Of a stretch of 64,000 nt of DNA, positions 11,409 to 22,632 are shown piece after piece; within the stretch, counting starts at the first letter, position 1, and each line of letters begins with the position of its first letter. Origin of the DNA: Gerris lacustris (taxonomy: Eukaryota > Arthropoda > Insecta > Hemiptera > Gerridae); the NCBI GenBank assembly GCA_951217055.1, contig OX578283.1, positions 66,978,475 through 67,042,474 on the forward strand, read 5' to 3'. A model generated the notes under the pieces. It saw only the letters and a program-made list of their open reading frames with translations, searched no databases and was not told where the DNA came from. The position numbers and the translations under genes are program-made.

Positions 11409-12752
11409 CTAATAGTCCAGGAGATAGCGTGCAAAAAAGAGTCTGACTAACATCAAGCTAAAATGTTGTGTAAAAGTTAATTTTTTAGTGCCTTTTAAGA
11501 ATATGTGGTCGGCTAAGTTTGTCTGCGGTACGTAGCTTGCAATGGAGCATTTAAAACAAACAAACCGGTGGAGAGCCATGTCCCACCCCATTTTGGTGGA
11601 CAATGTGATTTTCATGATCCTGACTACAAACTTAGTTATAGTAGACCAAAAATCAAGTTGATGGTTTGTCACTTGATAGGTGACCACTTTGATTCGGAGT
11701 AATATTTGACTAACTAACCTATTAAGTGGCTACCATCAACTTGATTATTGGTCTATTAAGTTTTGACATGTTCTTGTGTCTATTAAGTTTCATGTTCTCA
11801 GGAACATGAAAATCACATTGTCCGCTCCAAAAAGGGCGGGACAGTGCCGCTCTCCAACGGTGTTTTTAGGGTCCGTAGGCAAAACCAAGGACCCTTATAT
11901 TTTCCTGCGTGTGTCTGTCCATCCGTCCTGTCGCATGCTCTCACGGCTACACCTTTCGTCCGATCACTTTGAAATTTGGCATGTATGTGTCTTGTACATG
12001 CCCACATATTTTAAAAATATAGCGACTTAAAAAAAATATTTTTCCAAAAATTAGGGTAACAAAACTTAAGGGTTAATTTTTTTTTTTTTTTTTTTTCGAC
12101 ACCGTGAGGGGTATCATATGAAAGGGTACGCTGAGCTGATTACAAAAATTCTTTGGATATAACTTTGATAGGGCGAGCGTAGGCAAGTTTGATGTGGGTG
12201 TGAAACGTGTCCCCCCCCCCCCCCCCCCCCCTCTATCTCGCTTATGTGAAGTGCAAAAAATCTGAAAAAATTCCTGAACATTCTTCGACCAAAAGTAAAG
12301 ATACCACTTTTTGGAAATTTCTAAAAAAAAAATTATTTTATTTTTTATTGACAAAATACGTTTTTTTATAATTATGGTCTTTTCGATGTATTTATATGGT
12401 TGTTGTCCGGTTCAGTGGCAAAAAAAAAAACTTTATCAGAGTGTGTTTTGAGAATATCAGAGCCTGAGAATGGTTCAAAGTAAGCTTTTTAGCATTTTAA
12501 AAGAACACTGTTTATACACTTTACTGTTAAACACTATATAGTGTGGCCTACGGACCCTCGCTGTGTGCTGACTAGCACACACTTGACCTGTTTATTTAAA
12601 TTCTATTGCCAAGCTTTGTCCCGCAGACGAACTTAGCCGACACAATATTCTAAAAAGGGACCAAAAATGATTTAGGTACTTATAAACAAAATTCTAGCTT
12701 GATGTTAGTCAGAAACCTTTTTGGATTTTTGGAAACCTCCTGGACTATAAGG
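11409..12752. mobile_element. Foldback element H split by family F
   Basis: The left and right ends mirror each other: AATAGTCCAGGAGATAGCG at left against CCTCCTGGACTAT at right, and likewise the GTCGGCTAAGTTTGTC, GGACAATGTGATTTTCATGATC and ATCAAGTTGATGG blocks. The right arm is interrupted at about 11861-12594 by family F. An uninterrupted homologue at 45024-45474 shows the original join (CTCTCCACAGGTTTG...). No protein is encoded; the large arms are typical of foldback elements. Confidence 0.75.
11861..12594 (+). mobile_element. Family F element, copy 1, nested in H
   Basis: The left end contains AGGGTCCGTAGGC and the right end GCCTACGGACCCT, an inverted pair. Shared internal landmarks with the copy at 23583 are CACGGCTACACCTTTCGTCCG, ATATAGCGACTTAAAA, GACACCGTGAGGG, AGGGCGAGCGTAGGCAAG and ACATTCTTCGACCAAAAG. 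It is about 730 bp and non-coding. A 21-base C run (12211-12231) stands where the other copy has a short interrupted one. Confidence 0.75.
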
Positions 12753-12989
12753 CTCGCGGACACTATTATCCTCTTTTAAATTTTTCTATTTCACTACAAT
12801 AATATTTTAAGCTTGTATAACCTTAGGCGAAGCAACTCGACAAAGCTTTATTTTCGTTTTATTTGTATATTACACCTACAATTGTACATTGTTATAAGTC
12901 ATAATGATATAAATGACATGGTAATCATGATGTGATAAACTATCCAGTGACAGCACTTATAATTAATGACATGCGTACAGTATGCTATC

Positions 12990-13421
12990 TAATTATGCAT
13001 ACTTTTTTAAAACTTAATTTAAGTCACGTGGCCTTTTGCCTTTCCTATCGTTAGGGAGGATTTTTCAGAAATGGAATAAGAAGAGAGGTTTTGGACTCAA
13101 GGATTAGGATAATGGGATACAGAATCGTGGATGGATTGATACCTGGAGGTAGCTAGGTCAGAAACAAAGGGTACTTTCAGGTCGTTATGAAGGATGAGGT
13201 TGGAAACAGACAAGGGAGCATTAGTTATTTTCCTAAGGATTTTAGACTGAAGGGATTGGATACGGTAGGAGTTAGAGCGCATGGAACAACCCTATAATTC
13301 AATACCAAATGGGTTTTATTATGGTGTTATATATGAGAAGTTTGTTATGTGTACTGAATTGTGATTTGTAATGTAAGAGCCGGTGTTAAAGTTTATAAAG
13401 ACGGTTAATTTCTTGTCTTTT
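12990..13421 (-). pseudogene. Jockey-clade LINE reverse transcriptase, C-terminal relic
   Basis: On the minus strand, pieces in different frames read as the end of a Jockey-type Pol protein. KLLIYNTIIKPIW comes from about 13340-13300. Then, in the frame 13282-13097, IQSLQSKILRKITNAP and LHNDLKVP are followed by YQSIHDSVSHYPNP. These match the usual order (LLLYK-IIKPIW, then Q-SK-LR-ITNAPWYV-N, then LH-DL-VP, then HPNP). Several frameshifts are present, so it is dead. The upstream part of the same element is at 14072-14290. Confidence 0.75.
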
Positions 13422-14071
13422 AGCGAATTTTCAAAGAAAATTACGCTATTGCAATGGCTTCAAAATTTTTGTAATGCGAATTTTTGAAAAAAATTTCCAT
13501 GAAAATCCGTTTTAAACCATTCTGAATCGATTCCTAAAATTTAAATTTTTTTTATGTACATATGTATATATGTATGTATATATGTATGTATATATGTATG
13601 TATATATGTATGTATATATGTATGTATATATGTATGTATATATGTATGTATATATGTATATATATATGTGTCACTCCAGACGATATCTCCCCTTAGGATG
13701 CACTTAAAAATGTCAAACAAATTTTAAAATGTCAATAATATCAAAAGAAAGGATGAGTTCGTTGGCCAGAATTTTTGGAGTTCATTTAGAAGTCAAATTT
13801 TTACAATTTGGGTCAAAAATAGCATAAAAAAGGTGTTTTTTCCATTTTACCCCCCTTATATATGAAAATATGATAAAAGTGTATATAACAACAATTACTC
13901 TACTCTTAAAGAGCTATCTAACGACATGCATCTTGAAGGGTAATTACTATTTTGACTTTTGTACCCCGTACCCCTGTGTGCCTATTTTTTTTTCACCCAT
14001 GCAAATTCTAAACCAAAATTTTCCTATTTTATCATAAGCCAATAATACGCACATTTCTTTGAAAATTCGCT
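13422..14071. mobile_element. Inverted-repeat element inserted in the Jockey relic
   Basis: AGCGAATTTTCAAAGAAA at 13422-13439 is exactly reversed at 14054-14071. The two halves of the Jockey protein match lie just outside, so this 650-bp unit interrupts the LINE. It includes the 12-bp TATGTATATATG array (13561-13669). No clear target duplication is seen. No coding content. Confidence 0.6.
13561..13669 (+). repeat. 12-bp tandem microsatellite
   Basis: About nine head-to-tail copies of TATGTATATATG. Confidence 0.95.
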
Positions 14072-14290
14072 CATTAAGTCATGGTGCATGACTGGACTTT
14101 TTAGTTTAATGTGGTGTGCCCATAAGGTTAAACGTCGATCAAGGTGTAACCCGAGGTAATGGACTGTACTGGTATAAGGAATAGAAATTTGGTTAAGACA
14201 CAACAAAACGAGTAAGTTACTTTTGATTGTTATATCAAAAGTAAACCAGGCATCGCGTGGCTCTATCATTGAAGCGAGCTTATAGTAATA
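14072..14290 (-). pseudogene. Jockey-clade LINE reverse transcriptase, thumb relic
   Basis: The minus-strand frame opening at 14269 contains IPYTSTVHYLGLHLDRRLT followed by W-HI-LK, the well-known Jockey motif V-YLG-HLDRRLTW--HI that lies after the catalytic palm. It is the upstream continuation of the relic at 12990-13421, separated by the inverted-repeat element. The catalytic FADD region is not present, so this is a 5'-truncated, decayed copy. Confidence 0.8.
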
Positions 14291-14469
14291 AATATGTATG
14301 GAATGTTAAGAATATAGATAATCATGATGAGTTTACAGTTAAAGAGTATGATTGAAGTAGAATATCTGGTATGAGGGAGACACTCTGCATTCTTACTATT
14401 CCACTAACCACACATCTCCTTTTCAATTATTTTAAATGTATCACTTCACTACACAAAAACTTTTACCAT

Positions 14470-14890
14470 TTTCAGAAATTTTACATGCCTGTTTCAGTTG
14501 TACTTGGGACGATGTATATAAAATTTTATTAAAATCGTTACGTTATAACGTAAGATATCGGTAAAGACGTTGATCTCTCTAATTCAAATGTTTAGGTCCG
14601 CTTTATAGTTTTAACGATATTTATCACATCATAGTGATGTCGCTTTTGGTCTTATTCTGTTGGCTGTTTGTTTTCTCGAATAGGTGATAATAGAATCTTT
14701 TCCCGTTCTGAAATTCCAATTTTACATTTAAAGATCACGTTTACGCGAGAGTTTCACTCGACCTCTTCGACGAATAACGCTGGCCAACGAACTCAGCCTG
14801 ATAATAAGTGAAAGGATCACGAATACCAAATTTCAACCTAATCGTTCAACTTTTACTCAAGTTATTGTTGGACACGTTATTGACAGTTAT
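14470..14890 (-). repeat. Family C fragment, reverse
   Basis: Contains reverse-oriented C landmarks: TACTTGGGACGATGTATA, ATCGTTACGTTATAACGTAAGATATCGG, AACGCTGGCCAACGAACTCAG and TTTTACTCAAGTTATTG. It is diverged relative to 40527-41414. Confidence 0.6.
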
Positions 14891-15022
14891 TGTTAGTTGT
14901 TGTTAGTGGATGTTTGACAGTTATTCTTGGATTACTGACAGACAGACAGATTTTGTTAAATGTAAGAAGCTCCCTTCAACTAAAATGTTAGACCTTTCAA
15001 CTTCTGAGAATTATTATGTAAA

Positions 15023-15857
15023 TGTAAGGTGATAGGGAACTGGATCATATTCGGGCATCTAGAAACACATAAATCGATGCCAGTGGCGAGTTACTAGCAT
15101 GTCAGTAGATGGTATGCTGAAGACGCTGTGTACATTTGCCAGTGAAAAAGCATGCTAGTATCATCCGGATGATAGGTCTTGTGCGAGCTACTAGCACAAG
15201 ACAATACACATTCCAGTCGCAGTTCTAGTTTTAAAACAGGCACACGTTTCATGCCTTCTCTTAGCCGGAAAAAATGATTAAATAATTGTATTTGATTTAA
15301 TTAATTCTGATAGTTATATTAATTGTGTTTTAATGTACATTATGAATCTATCGGTGCGGAATGAAATTAACCAGATTGTTCAGTTACTTGCAAAGAACTG
15401 TTTTTTAAAACAATTGAAAAATAATAAAAAGACACGAAGAATATGTGGGTAAAAGATTGGAAAGCTAGAAGGGAATTAAGAACATGGAGCGAGTCAGTGC
15501 CTACTTAATGAAATTCGTTTCGGGGACGTCAATGGTTTTAGGAATCAATTGCGAATGCATCCGGAGAAAGTTGATGAGTTGTTGTCAGATACCCGCGAAA
15601 GGAAGGAACGCAAGTAAAGACTGAAGGGCTGAGGGAGACTCGTGCTAGCTACTAGCAACCTTGCGCTGGCAGGCCTGTGTTTACACGTGCCTTTTCAGTT
15701 CCCCCTCCCCTCGACTCGTGCCACTGGCAAGACAAAAATCAAACCTCGTGCGATTTACTCGCATGCTATTTGATGTATACACATGCCAGTACCTCTCCTC
15801 TGCGAGCTACTCGTATGTTTTTGTACGAATAACTAGCATGTGTATTTCCACCTTAAT
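15023..15857 (+). mobile_element. Degenerate PIF/Harbinger-like element
   Basis: A transposase relic at 15342-15617 is flanked by repeated short motifs in both orientations: CGAGTTACTAGCATG and GTGCGAGCTACTAGCAC on the left; CGTGCTAGCTACTAGC, GCGAGCTACTCG and TAACTAGCATG on the right. An AAGGTG...CACCTT pair may be the termini. The exact borders are uncertain. Confidence 0.45.
15342..15617 (+). pseudogene. PIF/Harbinger transposase N-terminal relic
   Basis: Reading across at least two frameshifts gives recognisable N-terminal transposase sequence. A leader from ATG 15342 (MNLSVRNEINQIVQLL...) runs to KKTRR. A shifted frame then gives WVKDWKARRELRTW (from 15446), and after another shift LLNEIRFGDVNGFRNQLRMHPEKVDELL (15501-15580, shown here in two parts: LLNEIRFGDVNGF and RNQLRMHPEKVDELL). 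The family pattern is W-R-W---R---G-Y--LL-EL---D---FRN-LRM----F--LL, so the match is specific. A stop follows at 15615-15617 and the DDE catalytic domain is absent. This is a dead fragment. Confidence 0.75.
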
Positions 15858-15929
15858 GCTCAAAGAAGAATTTTATAGACGTATTTCCTGGTTTCTACTC
15901 TGTATCCAATAACCAATCGAATAATAAAA

Positions 15930-16600
15930 AATAATTATGTACGCAGCAAGGGAGAAAAGTAAGTGATTGCACCCGAGCGATGAAGTTGGTTCCTGAGGCA
16001 AAGCCGAGGGAGTTAATTATTGGGAGGATGCAAGTGATTTTCACTCCCGAGGTACGTACAAGATTTTACCTCCAGAAGGGAGAAGAAATATGTGTAAAGA
16101 TTTTAATTTTAAGTTATTTTATTCAACAAAAAATACATATTTCTATATTTATTTAAAACAAAAAAATAAATAATGCTAAAATTAAATGGGAGAATCAGCT
16201 GGAAGCTGAGTTTTGTATTGCATGATATTGACAACTGACGTATGTACATATGGATTAGTTTATCTACATTTAGAAATTATGATTTCACTTTTAACTTGTT
16301 TGTTTGTTTTACAGATGAATCACTATGGCAACCGTTATGGAGGTTACATAACATGTGTGAAGATGACATTATAGATTCAGACATAAAACAAAAGTTAGTA
16401 AATGAAATGTGTAATAGCATCAACCTTATTAATTTGTGCTTTATCTAGGGCAACACTGGAGGGAATCATGAGAGTTCATGATTCCCTTATTTTTCATTAC
16501 TCCCTGTTTAACTAGATCGGGTGCAATGAGTTACTTCCCTACCTGTAAACTAGGGAGAAAAATTCACTTTTTCTCCCTGCTGGAGGTAAAACTATTTTTC
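15930..16600. repeat. GAGGCAAAGCCGAGG hairpin-type repeats
   Basis: 15955-16090 and 16490-16600 share CAGCAAGGGAGAAAAG / CTCCCTG, GAGGTACGTACAAGATTTTACCTCCAGAAGGGAGAA and GCACCCGAGCGATG / GATCGGGTGCAATGAG motifs, partly in opposite orientation. Together they may form the ends of one element enclosing 16090-16490. The frame at 16242-16448 has no family resemblance. Confidence 0.4.
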
Positions 16601-17686
16601 TTATAATCCGAATATAAAAATTTTGCAAGAATAAGTTTAAGGATCCATTAAATCCAAAACTAGAAACCAAAAATATTTCAAGTTTGCAATATTTAATGTT
16701 TAACAATTAGAGGGAATGTCTTTGTTTTGTTTGAAGACGTTCTCCAAAAAAGAGGGATTTTGAAGAGGGGGGGAAAAGTGGTACTTTACTTTTTTGGGAA
16801 AGTAAAAAGAAAGTGAAAAGTTTTGGTTAGCAGGCTTTCCTTTGGTTAGTAGAGCGTGTAAAAGTGAGGGTCGACCCTCGGTTGGCACTCCTGCCAGATA
16901 TTGTTAAGGGGGGGGGGGGGGGGGGGTGGATCAAACGACCAAAGAAATCCCTTTGATGACCAAATCAAACGTCGTCCACCCTGATTCAAAATTTTCACAC
17001 TACAATGCTTTTACGAGGGGAGACAGAAAAAAAACACTTCACTCACAGATACAAACTTTTTCAAGAGGCCTGCTTTTATAATTTATATATTAAACATTTA
17101 GTATTATTGTTAAAAAACGGAAGACTAACCATAAATAAGCAAATTTGAAAATAATAATAATTACACACACATATATGTATAACATATATTTAACATGTAG
17201 GTACATTATATTATGCTTACATATTATATTTAACATGAGAATTTACATATATTTAACATACATACGTACATGTTAAATCAAAGTTAATTTTATTCATTTA
17301 TATTAATATATGAGTTATTTATATTTTATTTTATTATATATTTTGTGTTTCTATATTAAATATTTTTATTTGTTTCGTGGCACAGCTGAGTGTGTTCCCC
17401 TTTGCTGTGAGCTAATCTTTGTTGAAAACTTTATATTTCTAAAAAATCTTTGTTTAGTTTATTTACTCCAATTTTGTATTGGCCAACCTGGACAGAGTAG
17501 CTCACATCCATTTTGCCAGTCGTATGTATTAGAAGTGAATATGTGGAAGTGATACATCCGCCTGGATAAATAATTTTCTTCATCTCGCAGTTAAAACCCT
17601 TCCTCGTATGTCCGCCCGGACACTTGTATAACGATCCAGTTTCCAGTGCCAATAGTTCCAGTTCTTCCTTGTATGTCAGCCTGGAC

Positions 17687-17739
<53 letters not shown>

Positions 17740-19379
17740 TCGACTAGCTCAACATAGTTTAGTTTCATCAACTTATCTAGACCATACAACAATTACAAAT
17801 CCTCTTACAAATCTCCGCTAATGAATCTTGCAAATGACAGAACTAAGACTGTATATAAAAGAAGGAAATTTTCGAAGACATTAAAACTTGTACGTCTCTG
17901 CTCACCATAATACTTGTATATAAAATGTAAATAATGTGTTTATATAAGAAAAGACGTTAGTGGGCTAAATTTACAATGTGGCAGGTGTGTCTTGCTTCGA
18001 TTAAGACATTGTTAAAACGCCTAAAGCAATACATTCTGCAGTTATCTTTGTTCTCAAGTGAGTACATTATGGTGCCTGTTCTTCAGAATGGACAATGAAA
18101 AGAGATAAGGAAAAATAAATAGCGATGAAGACAGGAAAGCGTACAATATCAAAGAAATATGTAAAACGAATTGAAGATATACTGTAAGGTAAATTGCCGA
18201 GCAATTTTAAATAATTGCCTTCCTTTTGTACAAGGAACATAAACTAGATATGAGTGGAAGCAGACTGGAATTATTATGCGTATAGAAGATAAGAACAAAA
18301 AGCTATGTGTATTAGACCTTAACGTAAAAATCATACTCCACACTGTTCTGGTGTAATAAACCTTCAGCAGTTATATCAATGTATATCATTACACATATAT
18401 TTATAACTACAGGGGTGGTTGAGTTCGGAGCAAAAAAGTTAAAGGGGAAGAAAGTTTCTTCAGGAAGCAGAAAAAAAGCAACTGCAGGAAAATAAAAGCA
18501 AAGAAAATTGTCTTGGGTTGAAAATCCAGAGTAGACAATAACGCTACGGAATATATACAGAAGAGAGAAAAAGGCAAAACCATTATATGACAATAGCTTT
18601 CAGATACTGAGGATTCAGTGTTGCCCTCCTCGACAGTGTTGCCCCCTTGACAGTGTTGCCCCCTTGACAGTGTTGCCCCCTCGGCCGAGTTGTTCCACCA
18701 CTTTCTACTCTACATCTTCAAGACAAACGAGTCAAACAAGAAAACGTGAACAAAATATCAGATATAGAAACATGGGGTCCAAAACAGAGAAAGAAAAAAG
18801 TGATTTCTTAAACAAAATGTTAAGATACGAACTTGAGAATTGCAAAACCAGTCAGTCGTTTAAAGAAAAGAAGCAGAAAGAAATGTGTTAAGAATTTTCG
18901 TATATTTTTATTTTTTTTATTTTTCATTCACGTAAGAATTTTTCCCTTTGCTTTCTCTCAAAACCAGTTTTAATACGACGAATGCGGCGTCAAAGATAAA
19001 TATGATTTGAAACGTGGAAAGGATTCGAGGTGAAGTGTTGCCAACTTTTCCTTCCAATTTGAACCAATAATGTGACGCGAATAAAAAAACATTTATTTAC
19101 AATACAAATGAAATGCTCGAATTATGGTGCCAAGAGAAATACAAATATTCTGATATTTCCAAAATCAATTATCTTATATTGAGTGACATACATTCGTATT
19201 TCACCCTTCAAGTGAGATAAATTAGTTTTATAAGTATATACTATCAATCATGTCACTGACCTCGTCAAAACATTTAAAATTGTGACAAGCACATTAAATA
19301 TAGCTATACCCAACTCAGTTGGTATTTAGGGGTGAGTTTTATGATTACAAATAACTTCAAGATAAAAATAACTTTTTAT
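16601..19379. other. No gene seen; simple repeats
   Basis: A 19-base G run lies at 16908-16926 and an (AT)n run at 17691-17735. 18620-18680 holds about three copies of an 18-bp unit containing TTGACAGTGTTGCCCCC. The open frame 18664-18891 (75 residues, lysine-rich C-terminal half) begins in this tandem repeat and has no recognisable domain; I do not call it a gene. Confidence 0.4.
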
Positions 19380-19380
19380 A

Positions 19381-19961
19381 TACTACGTTTTTAAATTTTC
19401 TGTTGAATCGTATGTAATGTTGATAATATAATTGTTATTGTTATATAATACCTATATAATGTTAGTGAAAAAAAAAATAGTTCTGAATTTATTTACATAC
19501 TTCACATAAATGACAACCATCTAGAGAGCTGATCTTAAACCTATAAAAGGACAAATCTTTGTACAACGGATCTCCCCAACACCAAATCTAAACCGTGCCA
19601 TCGATATATTTGAAATAATATAATCGACATTTCCTGTTTTGCTGTCATTCAATGTTTACTTATCACCAAGGATAACCTATCACAAATTTGTGACCCGTCA
19701 AAATGAAGATTGCGTAAATATGGGATATGGCAAAACAAATAAAATAACATGCGGATTTTTTCCATACAGCAAAATTTGCTGAAAACCAATTAAATTATGC
19801 TGAAAGATGGCTAAAAGTATTAAAATAATGCATTGTCATCGTGTTCTGAGCTATGCTAAAAGTTTCAAATGTCTAGCTATTCGGGAAGTTAGTTAGAAAT
19901 CGATTGCCAGATTTGTACCGGACAAACAAACAAGAAAGCAAGCTAATAAAAACGTAGTAAA
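19381..19961 (-). mobile_element. Family B element, copy 3
   Basis: Near full length: TACTACGTTTTTAAATTTTCTG at the left and GCTAATAAAAACGTAGTA at the right, with the same internal order as the copy at 6819. A small internal deletion around GGATTTTTTCCATACAGC removes the GAACTAACTTTC stretch. Confidence 0.8.
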
Positions 19962-19975
19962 AAAATGAAGTTGCT

Positions 19976-20353
19976 CCAGGCTACTTTCGATAAACTATAA
20001 AAATTTCATAAAAATATGAGTTCTTTTGAAGATATAGGTGTACATAAATGTATGTTTGTGCGCATTTGGAAAAGAAACAAAAATGAGCTGAAGGTTGAAA
20101 CTTATATGGGACCAACAATGGGCTAATAATTATAACCTATGATCCAATTTCAAATAAAATCGGACGATTAGTTTATAAGATATGTTGGTTCGCAAAAATT
20201 GAACGACAGACAGACACGGAACCAAAAATGTTCTCTGATGTCTGAAACGGATTTCAGTCTTTGAATTTTTGGAATCGGAGACCTAAAATTTGTTCGTTCT
20301 TCAGAACGATCACATAGCATCCGTTACCTTTGGTGACCTCGGAAGCAATTTAA
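19976..20353 (-). repeat. Family A fragment, reverse
   Basis: Contains the GCGCATTTGG-AAGAGAAACAAA, GGGACCAACAATGGGCTAAT and GTTGGTTCGCAAAAATTGA landmarks, the short ACAGACAGACA run, and the head ATCCGTTACCTTTGGTGACCTCGGAAGCAA. The tail is missing. A separate A terminus lies at 20833-20930. Confidence 0.7.
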
Positions 20354-20832
20354 TAATTTAAAAAAAAAATAATGGAATGAATAATTTTATAAATAAAAAA
20401 ATGCTCGAATGCATATCAGTTTCTGCAGTGTATATTTCATTTTTGTTATTTGTTACATTTAAATATATTTTTAATATTTTACCAAAACTTTCCGTATAAA
20501 TAAAATCCTCATCAGTATTCAAATTTAGATAAAAGGCAGTATATATAGATAGGTTTGGCATTATCTACATTAAAATACCTCCCACTCGCAGCTCTGCGTC
20601 CCACGCAACCTAAAACATAAAATATATATTTACATTATAATTATTGTTTATAAATACGTAATAAAATTTGAGATGGGAAGCATTGAGAGGACATAAATAT
20701 ATATTTTTTTGTATGTTAGATTGAAAATATATAAGCACGAACTTAAATATCGAACATTAAAAGATCTCTTACAGTGACCTTTTCAGCTAAATGCTAAAAC
20801 TACAGTTCTAATTCAACCCGATAAACCTCGAA

Positions 20833-21100
20833 AATAGACTGACAATTGATGTGGCACATAGCCTCCTCGCATCCTATTACGTACATTATTGATTATATGC
20901 TTTTACAAGCCATTATTCTCTAATCTGTTTAATTATTTCACCCGTTTTTTTAATCTGTCAAAATGGCTGATTGGTGAACTCTTTCATAAATGTTATTTAT
21001 ATTATAAAAGAAAGCTAACTTCCAAATTTCAAGTTCATAGTGCAATTGGTTCCGAAGATATCATCAAGTCAAATGTTGCAAATAAATTATCAACATCTTG
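20833..21100 (-). repeat. Family A terminus
   Basis: Begins AATAGACTGACAATTGATGTGGCACATAGCCTCCTCGCATCC and continues through the TTTTACAAGCCATTATT block, then diverges. The 70-residue frame across it is not credible as a gene. Confidence 0.6.
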
Positions 21101-21389
21101 AATTAACTCTAGAACGACTTATTGGGGACCTACAGACCCCATACAAACTATAATTAAGATTTTTTTTTGTTTTATTTGTATTTCTATAAAGCTTAACTCC
21201 CTTCTAATTTACCTTTGAACCTTTCTGTGTAAATACTGATAACAATACCTATGTTATTAGTTTTATTTTTCTTTCAGTATTCATTAGAATTAGAGTTGGG
21301 GTCCCATACCCCTGTGTGCCATTTACGTAATTGTTTCATATGCCACTGTTAATTGTCTTTTTTTATAGTATTAAAAAACTTATTTTATA

Positions 21390-21976
21390 TTGCTTCCGAG
21401 CTTACCGAAGGTAACGGAAGCTATGTGATCGTTTCGAAGAACGAAAATGTTTTAGGTCTCCGATTTCAAAAATTCCAAGACAGAAATCCGTTTCAGACAT
21501 CAGGGAACATTTTTGGTTCCGTGTCTGTCTGTCAGTCTGTCGGTCTGTCGGTCTGTCGGTCTGTCGGTCTGTAGTTCGATTTTTGCGAACCAACATATCT
21601 TGTAAACTACACGTCATAATTAGCCCATGGTTGGTCCCATATAAGTATCAACCTTCTGCGCTTATTTGTTTCTCTTCCACATGCGCACAAACATGCATTT
21701 ATTTACACATATAGCTTCAAAAGTACTTATTACAGTTTATAGAAAGTAACCTGCAGATAAATTATATATACCCAAGATAAATTTGAACCATCTGCACTCT
21801 TTAACTTTTGCTATATTGATACTTTAATTCATGTAAAAAATTAAAACAATTTTGGCAGAACGGGGAAACAATTAAACATATTAGACAATAATAGCTTGTA
21901 AAAAAAGCATAAAACCAATACAGTACGTGGATAGGATGCGAGGAAGCTATGTGCCACACCAATTGGCAGTCTATTT
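21390..21976 (+). mobile_element. Family A element, full copy with CTGTCGGT run
   Basis: Runs from TTGCTTCCGAGCTTACCGAAGG to GCGAGGAAGCTATGTGCCACACCAATTGGCAGTCTATT. It contains a tandem CTGTCGGT run (about 21530-21572), then the GCGAACCAACATATCTTGTAAACTACACG body. This is the non-mosaic subtype (compare 3529 and 37531). No coding capacity. Confidence 0.75.
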
Positions 21977-22396
21977 TTTTTGGGGGGGGGGGCTGCTGAA
22001 ATGTTTAAGACTGTCAAAAGGTCCAGTAAAAAACTTCTATTACTATTAGTAGACGTATAATATAACTTCATTCAATTGAAGGTTTAGTGGATCACAGTAA
22101 TGATGCCAAAATGACAAAAATAACTTAACTTTGACAGAGTATGTAAGAAAATCTATAAATTTTTTTATCATTTTTGTTCCTGTTTTCTGTAAAACAACTC
22201 TTAATATATAATAAATAATAGTACATTACGCGTCGAGTGCGGAAAGTAGCATTTTGCATGCGAGTGTGGAGTTTGCACCCGAGCGATAGCGAGGGTAGTA
22301 AAACCACACTCGCATGCAAAATGCCGTTTTCGCACGAGTTGCGTACCGTACTTTATCTACGATTGTTAGATTTAAATAATAAATACAGCAAAAAAT

Positions 22397-22534
22397 AAAC
22401 TTGCTGTATGTAAGTTCGTATCTCTCTCTTGATAAAGATGGCATTAATTCGTTAGTTGTATTTTTTGCCGAATTAATTATTTCTGGAGGAGTATTATTCT
22501 CCACATTTTCGTCAAAGTCACTTGATTCACTCAT
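22397..22534 (-). CDS. Truncated N-terminal fragment resembling a tyrosine recombinase, within family E
   Basis: The frame starts MSESSDFDENVENNTPP and runs about 46 codons to LMPSLSRERYELTYSKF, then enters non-coding palindromic sequence. The pattern L-P--S-ERYE--Y--F resembles the start of the SAM-like core-binding domain of eukaryotic tyrosine recombinases (Crypton-type and relatives), where an acidic leader precedes KSRERYE-AY--F-W. The catalytic domain with its R-H-R-Y residues is absent. The same leader recurs at 37393 with frameshifts, so it travels with the repeat. I infer that family E is a deletion derivative that kept the 5' region and first codons of a recombinase element. Whether it is ever translated is unknown. 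Confidence 0.5.
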
Positions 22535-22632
22535 TGTTTTTCACTAAAAACTCGATATAAACAGTTACTTTAATAAAAGAACAGCAAATTAGTTTTGTTA
22601 AATGTAAACAAACTTGCTAATCGTGCGTAAAG

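Noticed and set aside
12073..12354. 93-codon frame with a glycine run
   Set aside because: The glycine run is the poly-C tract of family F read in frame; the homologous stretch at 23837-24037 encodes a different product.
18664..18891. Lysine-rich 75-codon frame
   Set aside because: Starts within a tandem repeat, no domain, no upstream or downstream gene structure.
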